The translations under genes and the position numbers were made by a program. Below, one piece after another: positions 45,159 through 53,994 of a DNA stretch of 64,000 bases. Under the pieces are notes generated by a model. The model was given only the letters and a program-made list of their open reading frames with translations, had not been told where the DNA came from and ran no database searches. Origin of the DNA: Gracilaria domingensis (taxonomy: Eukaryota > Rhodophyta > Florideophyceae > Gracilariales > Gracilariaceae); NCBI GenBank assembly GCA_022539475.1, contig VCMS01000176.1, positions 1-64,000 of the forward strand, in the 5' to 3' direction. The stretch's first letter is position 1. Every line of letters begins with the position of its first letter.

Positions 45159-45649
45159 TTCCTCAGGTAGGGAACCATGCCCAGATGCATACGCGTTGCA
45201 CGTTCAATTCACTTGCGACTCGTGAGCTACGTCCGCATCAGAAGTCATTTACCTGTATATGCAAGCAAAAAGTATCCATTAGTTAGCCAATGCTTCATTG
45301 GATGTATTTCAAATTCGATGCCACGTACCATTGATAAAGCGAAACAGGACAGTTGCGCTAGAAAAGTCGAGAGACCTAGTAAATAGCAAAACGAAGAAGA
45401 AGGAAAAGGATTGGCTAGATTAGCAACAATCCATTCATCGTGAAGCGCGAACGATGGCGAATCGAGAACTCACAAGCAACGAAACCAAGAATGCCCATTC
45501 AACAAAGATACCGTAAAACGTAATACAGGATAAACCAGCCTATTTCGCAACCATGTCAGCCAGAATCGTCAACGCAACGAAACTTTTGGCACTGGCTTGC
45601 GCGATAGGTTCATATTTTACGTCTTGTGCTTCTTCAAGAAGTACAGGAC

Positions 45650-46010
45650 GGAAAGATGAACCTATTGCGCAAGCCAGTCAACCAAGATTTCTAATACATC
45701 AAAATCAACGTGAGGCGCGAGAAGAGAGACGAGCCTATGAGGCAACCAAGTCAAACAATATCGCCAATGCACCAAAAGTAACGCAAGATGCGAGAAGAGA
45801 GAGACTATCCTATGGCGCAAACTAGTCAACCAAGATGACCAATGATGAACCTATCGCGCAAGCCATTCAACCAATATCGCCAATGCACCAAAAGTAGTGC
45901 AGGCCGCTAGAAGAGAGAGGATTCTATGGCGCAACCAAGTCAACCAAGATCGCCAACAAACCAAAAGTAGCGCAAGATGCGAGAGGCTAGAGACGTCTAT
46001 GGCGCAACAA
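45650..46010 (+). repeat. Coding-like tandem repeats in the left K arm
   Basis: About five degenerate units of roughly 60-70 bp, each containing forms of GCGCAA, GTCAACCAAGATCGCCAAT and CACCAAAAGTA, then a GA-rich run. Translated, they repeat phrases like SQPRSP and ARREER. Equivalent units lie at about 58360-58700 in the right arm in opposite orientation. Confidence 0.7.
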
Positions 46011-46823
46011 AGTGAACCAAGATCTGCAATACAGCGTGATAGGTTACACAAACAGTCAGAGATCGATCTTGAGAGACGAAATGAAATTGGTCGCGTACTT
46101 GCAGTCGTATTGAACGTCGCAAGATATGCAAAGGACGCACGTCAAAGAGTGGTTACCTTCTTGATTAAAAAGAACCAATTGGAGGGTGAAAACGGGAACC
46201 CGGTAACCCAAAGCTTATTCCCTGCCGTTCACATGTCGCAAGGCGCGAAGAAACGTGGTGAGGATGGGTTAGTTTAGAGCAAAGGTACGTAGAAGGATAT
46301 GAGAGAACGTACGAAAAGACTGCACGGAATACATTGGTGAGATACGGATGATGTCCGCTTTATGGAGGCGTCCATTAAGCGGACATGAAGCGTACCTCAT
46401 TCTCTTTCTCCGCATTCTACTTCGAAGCGAGTGCGAGGGCGGAAAAAGTACGATCGAGCGGAATTGAACGCAAGGATATGGATGGCACGGATCATGACGG
46501 TAACGGAAGGTAGGACGTCGGACGGGGGCGGCAGCGGCGAAGGGAAGAGAATTCTTTCTGTGCGAGATTGGACAGGTGTACAGCGTACAACGTTGTGAAC
46601 CACAGGTTTATAACCAGTGTTAGATAATACGAGAAGTACACCCTTGTGTTGAGGTCGACGTGTACCTACGTTCCTTTTTGAACGAACGCACGTGATTTAA
46701 ACTCAAAATATATTTTTCGTTCTCACCTTGACGTCGATCTAGACTTTCGATCGATCTCCTTCTCCCCTCGGTCGACCTTCTTTTGCCGTCTTTGTCGTCC
46801 TTTCTCCTTCATTTCTTCTTCTC

Positions 46824-47048
46824 ATGGTGTACTACTGTACACATAAGAAGCGTGGGTGCCCGTTCGTTACTCGCCGAGGAGTGTTATCTCTTCCACAGCA
46901 TGTTAATCATTGCCCGTTTCGTCTGAAAGCCGGGCTGGAAGACGACAATAAGCGGCCCATTCGAAAAAGCAAGCGTCTCAAGCTTTCTGCGCCCGCGCTT
47001 GCATCTTCCGAAACGGTCACTGCCCCTTGTCGCCTTCCCGAGCCTCCG
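46824..47048 (+). pseudogene. KDZ/Plavaka-like transposase start, left copy, cut by element B
   Basis: 75 codons from ATG 46824. A C2H2-type finger (YYCTHKKRGCPF..., with QHVNH as the His pair) is followed by a basic stretch KRPIRKSKRLKL and ASSETVTAPCRLPEP. The right arm encodes nearly the same residues from 57520. After CRLPEP the frame runs into element B, which adds an unrelated tail of about 55 codons. The remainder of the transposase is not found on this side. Confidence 0.75.
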
Positions 47049-48680
47049 TCTGTGTTCTGCAAAGTGGAATATAATCTGTTCGCTTTGGAAAGAAAGCTAG
47101 ATTTTGGGCTACTTGGGGGGCGCGAGGGGGTGGCAGAGGCTGGCACTCAAAAAAAAAAGAAATTTTGGAATATTAAATTCCATCTCGCGCAGTTTAGTTC
47201 TTGGGTCTGCTAGTTTTTGTAGAGGTTCTACTTTGCCGCGCCACCCCATCCACTCCTTTCCACGACCCTCTCTCAAAACTGCGCCCGTGCTAGTTTGCGT
47301 TTCCATTTTCTCCCATGTTGCAATGCCAATCGCAACTCATCCCACCTCAATCATCCCATCATTTTTTCCCATTCTACACCACCCCCACTCTTTACCCATT
47401 TCTCGCCCATCACGCGTTCGCATCCTCCCTCTCCGTCTCCGCAAACGTCATTCTGTAGAAATCAGGTGAGCAACTCTCCCCATTCTCGTATACCCGCCTC
47501 GCCCCAAAACGGCTTCACATCCCTCCCATCCTTCTCTCCTCCTGTCCTCTCAGAACCCCCTTTGCCGTTCGCGCTACCTCCGCCGCAGTCCTAAACCCAG
47601 TCAACACCGGAGCCCCGACCTCCTCCCGCGGCACCTCCTCCATGACCTTCTTTACCCCCTTACGCCTTTTTTTCAGACGGCTCTTCCCATCCCCAACCCC
47701 ACCACTCTTTGTCTTCGGTGTCACAGAGGACCTCTTCTGCACCGCCACCCTTCCCGCACTTTCCTTCTCCGTTTTTGCCTCCACAGCTCCTTTCACCTTC
47801 TCCTCTTCAACCAATATTTTCCTCTTGCCCAGCTCCTTCACCTTCTTCTCCAACACATCCAATCTCTCGTTCAGAACCGTATTCTCCTCCCGCCACTCTC
47901 CAACCTCCCTTCCAGCACACTCCACTATCCCATACACATGATTCCTCATCTCCACTCCTAATACCGACAACGAATTCCGCAGGCTTGAAATCGCCTCAAC
48001 CAAAACACCACTACCACCCCCACTCAGCACCACACCGCCCATTACCGTTATAATCTCCACAATGCCATTGTCCAGTCGCTCCTTCATCACCAACCCCAAC
48101 ATCCCCACCCTCGCCTTCATCTCCCCGACAAACCGCATCTCCCTGTCACCCTCTCCGCCCCCACTCTCCATCTGGTCTCCAACCTCTAACTGACTCAAAT
48201 GCACCGCACCCCTTCTCTCTATTGCGACCCCCTTTTCCACCTCATCACCATCCCCTCTCCTCGCCTCACACTTCTTTCCTTCTTCGGCCATTTCCTTCTT
48301 CTGCGACATCCGACCAGCCGCCGTAATCACCTCCTGTTCCTGCCTTGGTGACGGCGTCGGCGGTACCTCCTTCCCCTCCAACAGCGCCAACAGCTCCTCA
48401 TCCTTCACGTATACGTTCGACATCTTCAGAAGAAGAAGTAGTAGATGGATCGAAATTTTCGCTGCGATACAGTGCAATCGAGTTAAACTGTGCTGTCCAC
48501 TGCCACTGTCTATCCACACGGGCTATATCCAGCACCATGATTGTCCCTGTTTCCCTCATCCCATTTCCCGCCAAAACATCTACTGCACACCTCCGCACCT
48601 TCCACTATTTAAGCACCACCCCTCTGTCCCCTCTTTCGCCCTCACATAGTCCCCACCCTCCTCGCCTCGACCGCCGATAT
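47049..48680 (-). mobile_element. Element B, copy 2, inserted in K (far limit uncertain)
   Basis: Begins at 47049 with TCTGTGTTCTGCAAAGTGGA, the reverse complement of the 3' end of copy 1 at 6340, and interrupts the K transposase gene. It carries one intact coiled-coil frame and a homopolymer A run near 47151. The far side is not fixed; I place it near 48680 because there the sequence passes into a different tandem repeat. No transposase, reverse transcriptase or clear terminal inverted repeat is seen, so the class is unknown; it may be non-autonomous. Confidence 0.6.
47515..48423 (-). CDS. Coiled-coil protein of element B
   Basis: 302 codons from ATG 48423 (MSNVYVKDEELLALLEGKEV), uninterrupted. 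An acidic/Glu-rich N-terminal third is followed by a hydrophobic-glycine patch (MGGVVLSGGGSGVLVEAI). Then comes a leucine-zipper-like coiled coil (ENTVLNERLDVLEKKVKELG), a Lys-rich basic segment (KSRLKKRRKGVKKV), and EEVPREEVGAPVLTGFRTAA, which is conserved in the decayed copy at 5525-5812. No catalytic domain. A nucleic-acid-binding, gag-like or structural role for the element is inference from the coiled coil plus basic region. Confidence 0.55.
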   Translation of the reverse strand: MSNVYVKDEELLALLEGKEVPPTPSPRQEQEVITAAGRMSQKKEMAEEGKKCEARRGDGDEVEKGVAIERRGAVHLSQLEVGDQMESGGGEGDREMRFVGEMKARVGMLGLVMKERLDNGIVEIITVMGGVVLSGGGSGVLVEAISSLRNSLSVLGVEMRNHVYGIVECAGREVGEWREENTVLNERLDVLEKKVKELGKRKILVEEEKVKGAVEAKTEKESAGRVAVQKRSSVTPKTKSGGVGDGKSRLKKRRKGVKKVMEEVPREEVGAPVLTGFRTAAEVARTAKGVLRGQEERRMGGM

Positions 48681-49000
48681 TTTTTCTTCTGCCATAACCT
48701 CACTCGGTGTTTATGGCAAAACAGGAAGATATCGCCACTGGAGGCAAGCTGGGGACTAGTGATTGTACTTAGAGTAGCTCTCTTTTCGTCTCGACTGGGG
48801 GCATCTTCTTCTTCTGTCACATCCTGTGTCGGTTGTGACAAAAAAGGAATATGTCACCACTCGACACCAGATGGGTAATAATAATAGCACGTAGAGTAGT
48901 TCACCCTCCCTCTCAGGATCCACTGGGGATATATTGATGTTCTCTCACATCCTTTCCCGGTTGTGACACAAGATAAGTACATATCTAATAGAGACGGAGA
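48676..49000. repeat. About 127-bp tandem repeat, 2.5 copies, with dyad
   Basis: Units start near 48676, 48807 and 48934. Each has a TTCT-rich lead, a TGTCACA...TGTGACA-type dyad (clearest at 48818-48841: GTCACATCCTGTGTCGGTTG), and a tail ending in GTAGAGTAG. Units differ by many substitutions, so the array is old. It sits between element B and the epimerase pseudogene and may be subterminal sequence of B or separate. Confidence 0.55.
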
Positions 49001-49062
49001 ATATAGTTGTGATAACACGTAAAGGTAACAATGTAATAAACAATAAATTTATGCTACTATCT

Positions 49063-49762
49063 CTAACCAACCTTTCGAAAACCAACTATGACATGAGGTG
49101 GGTTACTCGAGCCAAAGAAGGCAGACCCTGCAAATTAAAATGTTTGCACGGGCCTTCACTACTCCTTTCACAGTACTCAGTCCAATACCCCCATCCACCT
49201 GTATCCCTTTTCTTGCGTACAACTCCCTTCTGTGTCGCACTTTATCAAGAACACCCTCCATAAACGGCTGTCCTCCAAACCGTGGCTCCTCCGTCATCAA
49301 CAATAACATGTCTACAACTCCTTCCTTCATAAGTGCTTCTACGACCTTTATAGACGTATTCGGGCGCAACGGAACTCCAACCTGCATTCCCATCCTTTTA
49401 ATTCGGTTACATAATTCCTTCAACACCACTTTCTCGTTCTAAGTTGGTACCTCGCACTTTTCTAGTCCCTTAGCCACACTTTCGATATGAAATGTGATTC
49501 CGTCTGCGCCTGCTTCTGCAAGGTCTTTTATCCATCGCCCAGGATCTGATACCATCAGATGACAGTCCAAAAACAATTTCGTATGCCTCCGCAGCGCTTT
49601 CACAACAGGCGGTCCAACAGTAAGGTTCGCCACAAAATGACCATCGATTACATCTGTATGCAGCCACTCCGCTCTAGCCTCTTCCATTGCAGCCGCTTCT
49701 TCTGAAAGGCGAGCAAAGTCTGAAGCCAAAACTGATGGCGCTATAATTAAACGAGAATCCAT
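49063..49762 (-). pseudogene. rpe: Ribulose-phosphate 3-epimerase, decayed
   Basis: Clear homology to ribulose-5-phosphate 3-epimerase, the TIM-barrel metalloenzyme of the pentose phosphate and Calvin pathways. Start ATG 49762 gives MDSRLIIAPSVLASDFARL. Landmarks are HTDVIDGHFV (metal His and catalytic Asp), DCHLMVSDPG (metal His), MTEEPRFGGQPF (usually MTVEPGFGGQ) and IQVDGGIGLST (second catalytic Asp). It is broken by an in-frame TAG after EKCEVPT (~49440) and a one-base shift after ARANILI, beyond which AGSAFFG continues in the next frame. The changed EPGFGGQ loop also argues against function. No transit peptide is visible. It lies between the K arms, divergent from the next gene. Confidence 0.85.
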
Positions 49763-50225
49763 ACTGAACACCGATAAGTTCAGTAACGCGAAACCCGTCC
49801 CTCCCAGACATACTCCCGTTTTATACCTCAATAAAAAAGAATATTATGGCAATTCGAGTGAAGCTATAGAACCCGTTCACGTCATTTATGAAGCCAAAAT
49901 GGATCCTTTCGTCCTGCATTCAAGCTCCCCGTAACTCGTAATTTACAACTCAGGTTCGAATTCTGTTTCATTCATTGTACAATTTCTACTCTTCCACCTC
50001 CTTTTCATAAAATATCACCAAACTTTGTGGCTTCTCGTCTCATACAAGCTCTATCATTCATTCAGTACAATCATATATCATACATTTCGCTCACTTTCAC
50101 AAGGTGACTCATGTTCGCGTTCTGCGCTTAGCAATCGTTTGTACTTAAGTATCACTATTTACCCCAGCAGTTCTCCGCCCCATCTTCCATTTTTATACTC
50201 ACACAAAAACAATCGAACAGTTGCA

Positions 50226-51128
50226 ATGCACTCCCAGTCTGACGTGCCTCCCACTCCCCCTCCGAGTCCCAGATACTCTGACGTCCCTCAAGTTTCATCT
50301 CCCAACCGAAGGACTCGGGCCGTGATTGTTGGAAGGAGGTGTATAGGTACCATGCTGGCGAACGAAGAAGATATCGTCATTTCTGGACAAGAATTCTGCA
50401 GCATGGCTGCTACCTCTCATCTTTCTGATGTACCGATACTAGTTTGTGGAAGAACGAACACCCTGGAGAACGTAATTCAGGCTTGCCTTTATTCGCTCAG
50501 AGAGAATCTCATTTTCTTCCAGAATGGAGACATCATACCATTGCTTTCGAAGCTCGGTGTGGACAATTGTTCAAAAGTAGTCCTGTACGTTGGTTTCCCT
50601 TCAAGAAACGCAGCTCCGCAGGATAGTGTCACTCCTCAAAGTCCCGATGGTCTCACTGTCGCAACAGGCAAGTGAGCCTCCAACGTTGCAGAGAGGTTTA
50701 GATCTGTGGGTCTCACTGGCGGGGTTGTCGACGAAGACTCATATCTCGTAAGCTTTTATGAGAAACTCGTGTGGCTGTCAGCGTTCAACATCGTCGCGGC
50801 TTCAAGAGGTTTTATTCCTATGGACGTAGTCGCTACGGAGTGCAGTACGGTTGTGCTCACAATAATGAAAGAGCTGTTGAAGATATTTTCGCTTAAGACA
50901 GGTACTACTTTCAACCTGGAAGAGACTGTTGGGCGACTTCTTGCATACGGGAAAACTCTCGTTGGCTTCCCTATTTCTTTCTCCGACTTTCAGTTTACGA
51001 ACGTGTACTTCTACGACTTTTCCCGCCAAGAAAGAAACATCATAGGCCGTGACCCCGCTCCTTTTCATACAAACTACGTCAACGTTGTTAAGGAAAAGTT
51101 ATCCCCCTCTCCATTCCCACTGCTTTGA
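50226..51128 (+). pseudogene. Ketopantoate-reductase-like protein, one in-frame stop
   Basis: Resembles the plant/algal branch of 2-dehydropantoate 2-reductase-like (ApbA/PanE) proteins. ATG 50226 opens a Pro/Ser-rich lead, then RAVIVGRRCIGTMLA stands where the NAD(P) motif GxGxxG is expected; the GAG is replaced by GRR. Later come FFQNGDIIPLL and, in the C-terminal helical domain, FYEKLVWLSAFNIVAAS with the conserved Lys, then LLAYGKTLVGFPISFSDFQF. After VATGK an in-frame TGA (50673-50675) interrupts; the family usually has Trp there, so TGG to TGA is likely. Reading continues in the same frame to 51128. The damaged dinucleotide motif and the stop point to a pseudogene; readthrough cannot be excluded. 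Confidence 0.7.
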
Positions 51129-51784
51129 GGTTAGAACACATGACTTTTTGGTGTTCTAGACCTTATTGATGTGGAGACGAAGCTTTTGAAGATAGTTAAA
51201 CATAAAATATACTTTATCTAAATGACCTGTTCCTATTACATTACTTATATTGTTCGTCCTTCTGCGGTTCAAATATGCCCTTCATGCCCTTTTAAAACCT
51301 ACATCCTTTATCAGTAATACATGCCTAAGTTTTTTCTAGATGGAAAAGGGTCATTACATATCATTAAAGTGCACGATACTAGTAAGGAAACATGTACAAA
51401 ATTGTGATACTTCTGAAGAACCCAGCCTTTGCAATACTTGGGACACCCGTGTAAAGTAAGGTAAACCGTTTATGGGTTTCAACACCTAATGGAAGTTGTT
51501 TTACTCTTCTTGATTTCTAAGCTCATGTTGAAGATATTCATAGTTTTCTTTACCCACTTGAACCCGTACATATAATTTATGGCTAAATCTTCCTTTCCTT
51601 GCTGCAAATCGATGCAAAAGCTTCTCGTCGTAGTAACGTTTTAAAACAGTGCTACAATACCCGTATATGGTCGTTCTTAGACTCTTTTTATACTACGAAA
51701 CACCTTGCGGACATCAATCACATCCTTCTCATTCGTATACTCACACCCATTCGCAAAACGAACCGTTTCGAAAGCTTTCAAAAC
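51129..51784. other. AT-rich spacer, no gene seen
   Basis: About 650 bases between the reductase-like gene and the first HAD copy, with only short frames and no recognised motif. The frame of the HAD copy is open further upstream (from 51599), but the upstream residues look random. Confidence 0.4.
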
Positions 51785-52654
51785 ATGTATAACTCAGAAA
51801 TTAGAGCCAAACAAGTAACTCCTCAGCAGCTGGCTGACGAAGTATTCGAAAATGGCTACGCCGTGATTAGTGGTATTGACGGTACTCTGAAAAGAGCTGG
51901 GTACAACATTCCTGCCGAAACAGTCAAATGCATGAAGTACATCAATGCACGCGTTGGTTTCGGAATTGCTACTGTGCGAGATATAGAGGATGCCGAGAGT
52001 TTTATGGAGCACCTGGGTGAACTTTTGGCATCTCTGGAAACCAAGGCGCACGGGTGAGATTATCCAATGGTACTGAAATTGATGAAGATCTTGACAGGCA
52101 AGGCTACGAAAGATGTGCAGCCGAACCTGAGAGACTTGCACTCTCCTTAAATGAATCGCACGGACTTCACGAAGAGCGTCAACAAGCAGTTGAGAGCACT
52201 AGAAAAGACAGTGGACTCCCCAACTTCACGTACAATGGACTGTCGAAGTGAAAAACAGAAGTTAACTGCGGTATTTCAAAAGTGTTGACATCCTTTGCGA
52301 ACCTGGTTGCGTACCCTCAAGATTAAAACTGTGACATAGAGGACATTCGTTTAACAAAACAATAGTGGGGCGCTGGCTTTGGTTGAAAACGACCCCCAGT
52401 TCGACACACATTTAATCGTTGCTCTCGAGAATGCTTCCAATGATGGTCCTCTATATGAAATCGCAACCCTGGCAGTTCATGTGAAGGGAGACGACCCTCC
52501 AGCAGCGGTAATATATCTTGTTGATGGGGTGGAATACGTGCATGAGACCATCAGAAGGGTTGCAGAACTGTACGGGTACAGAAAATGCAAGTGTCAATGG
52601 TTTAGAAATGCTCTTGGAATTTGCTTCAAGTGCTACGATGCCTGTAATACTTAG
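51785..52654 (+). pseudogene. HAD-IIB phosphatase-like gene, copy 1, decayed
   Basis: From ATG 51785: ENGYAVISGIDGTLKRAGYN holds the HAD motif I, but the nucleophile position of DxDGT is Gly (GIDGT). VKCMKYINARVGFGIATVRD fits the next strand-helix. After a frameshift near 52040, GARVRLSNG continues, matching the NGA motif of Cof/MPGP-type HAD phosphatases. A further shift leads to 52379-52654, where LIVALENASNDGPLYEIATL corresponds to motif IV (GDxxND), with the first Asp replaced. HAD-IIB enzymes dephosphorylate sugar phosphates. Both catalytic Asp positions are altered and at least two frameshifts are visible, so it is dead. It lies tail-to-tail with copy 2. Confidence 0.7.
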
Positions 52655-52706
52655 TTAGGATATGATATCTCAGTGATAAAAGGCTCGTATATATCTCAAT
52701 ACCCTT

Positions 52707-53672
52707 TTATGACTCATGGTGTTTTTTATCGTGCTGCTTTTCCTCGTAGCCGTACAAGAGAGCCACCAGCATGATTGTCGAATGTACATCCTCCACGTTT
52801 TCGAACAGGTTGTGTACTCCACGCGGGATACACTCTTCTTTGACGTGAACACCGTACACGCCTACCTCATGCAAAGGACCGTCGCTCAAAGCACTTCCGA
52901 ACGTCACAACGTCATCCGTATCAATAAATCTCGGTTCATTATCCACAAGATTTGCTCCTCAGCTTCCTTTTGTGTATCGCTTGTCCACAATCTTGCAACT
53001 TTTATCGCCGGGATAGATAACAAACGCATCCATCTTCTGCAACAGGTCCCCAATAGCAGAATCCACTTCTTCTCTCCACTGCCACAGTTTGTTGTACACG
53101 AAACTGGGAAGGCTACTATCACTTCTGGTGTCCACGAACCCCTCCTCATCATCATTCACAATACCATGCCTCCTATTCAAATCCCTTGCCTGGAACAGTA
53201 GTCCGTCAACAGTGTGGTCAAGGTTGTGATCATTGAATGCAGCCTTAATTTCTCTCTAGTAAGAGAAACGGAGGAAAGCTCCATGATTCGGCAAGATACC
53301 AAACTTATAGTCTCCGAGTGCTTCAATTTTTCCCTCCACGTTGCCCACATCACCCCCTGGAACAAGTCCGAAACCAACATGTTCGTCAATGAACTTCATA
53401 CACTTGACAGCTTCTTCTGGAATTGACTCTCCTTCTCCTCTCAACGTTGCATCAACGGAACTTAATATACCGTAACCATTGGCATATATGAACTTAGACA
53501 AGGTATTGGGTGAAATTTCGGCCAAGTCTCTCTGTTCCTCTGCCATTTTTTCTGATACAGTCACCATACTGCCACAAGTACCGCATAGACAGGAACTGCA
53601 TAGACTTCTCATCTTCATACTTTTCTTCAAACCAACCTTAGGTGCAGTTTCAGAAGTGGTAGGACGCTTCAT
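52707..53672 (-). pseudogene. HAD-IIB phosphatase-like gene, copy 2, decayed
   Basis: Paralogue of the previous gene on the other strand, 52 bases away. From ATG 53672, a Cys-rich lead precedes NGYGILSSVDATLRGEGE (motif I DxDGT changed to SVDAT). VKCMKFIDEHVGFGLVPGGD and FGILPNHGAFLRF (NGA-type motif) follow. An in-frame TAG follows FLRFSY (~53255). The frame then runs through SLPSFVYNKLWQWREEVDSA and CKIVDKRYTKGS, ends in a stop, and resumes in another frame at VVTFGSALSDGPLHEVGVYG (motif IV, GDALND changed to GSALSD) to 52707. The motif IV context recalls trehalose-phosphatase-type HAD enzymes. Catalytic Asp residues are lost here too. Confidence 0.7.
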
Positions 53673-53994
53673 GTTCAATTGCGAATTGAATGGTGCCACC
53701 AATGATGTTAGCGATACCGAGCATGTTGCATGTTGCAATTGGACGCAACTGGGAACAAAGACGTATGACATTTGTTCAATTACCAGCCTGCCGCACCTTT
53801 TCTATGTTCATATGTATAGCCTTACAATAGTATAATATTCTTAATACTCGCAAGACATTCATAATTTACTAATCATCTCATCCACTTCGAGGCGCTCGCA
53901 GCCTCATTATTGGCAAATCGTCATCACTACTGCTCTCGAGCACTTCGGTTCTACCGGCCTCCGCTTCTACACCAATCTCCAGGACCACTTGGTC

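Larger units (their letters stand above)
44637..47048 (+). repeat. Left inverted arm of K, inner piece
   Basis: About 2.4 kb whose reverse complement recurs at about 57305-59560 with moderate divergence. Landmarks in order: the TTCAAAATTTGGAGATAATT box, a hairpin at 45122-45158, a tandem-repeat zone at about 45650-46010, a conserved stretch reading ENGNPVTQSLFPAV near 46190, and the ATG of the zinc-finger transposase start at 46824. It stops at 47048, where element B is inserted. Confidence 0.8.

Noticed and set aside
49063-53672. A metabolic operon or horizontally acquired bacterial cluster
   Set aside because: The genes lie on both strands, are spaced by hundreds of bases and are all decayed. 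The reductase-like protein has the plant-type C-terminus rather than a bacterial one.
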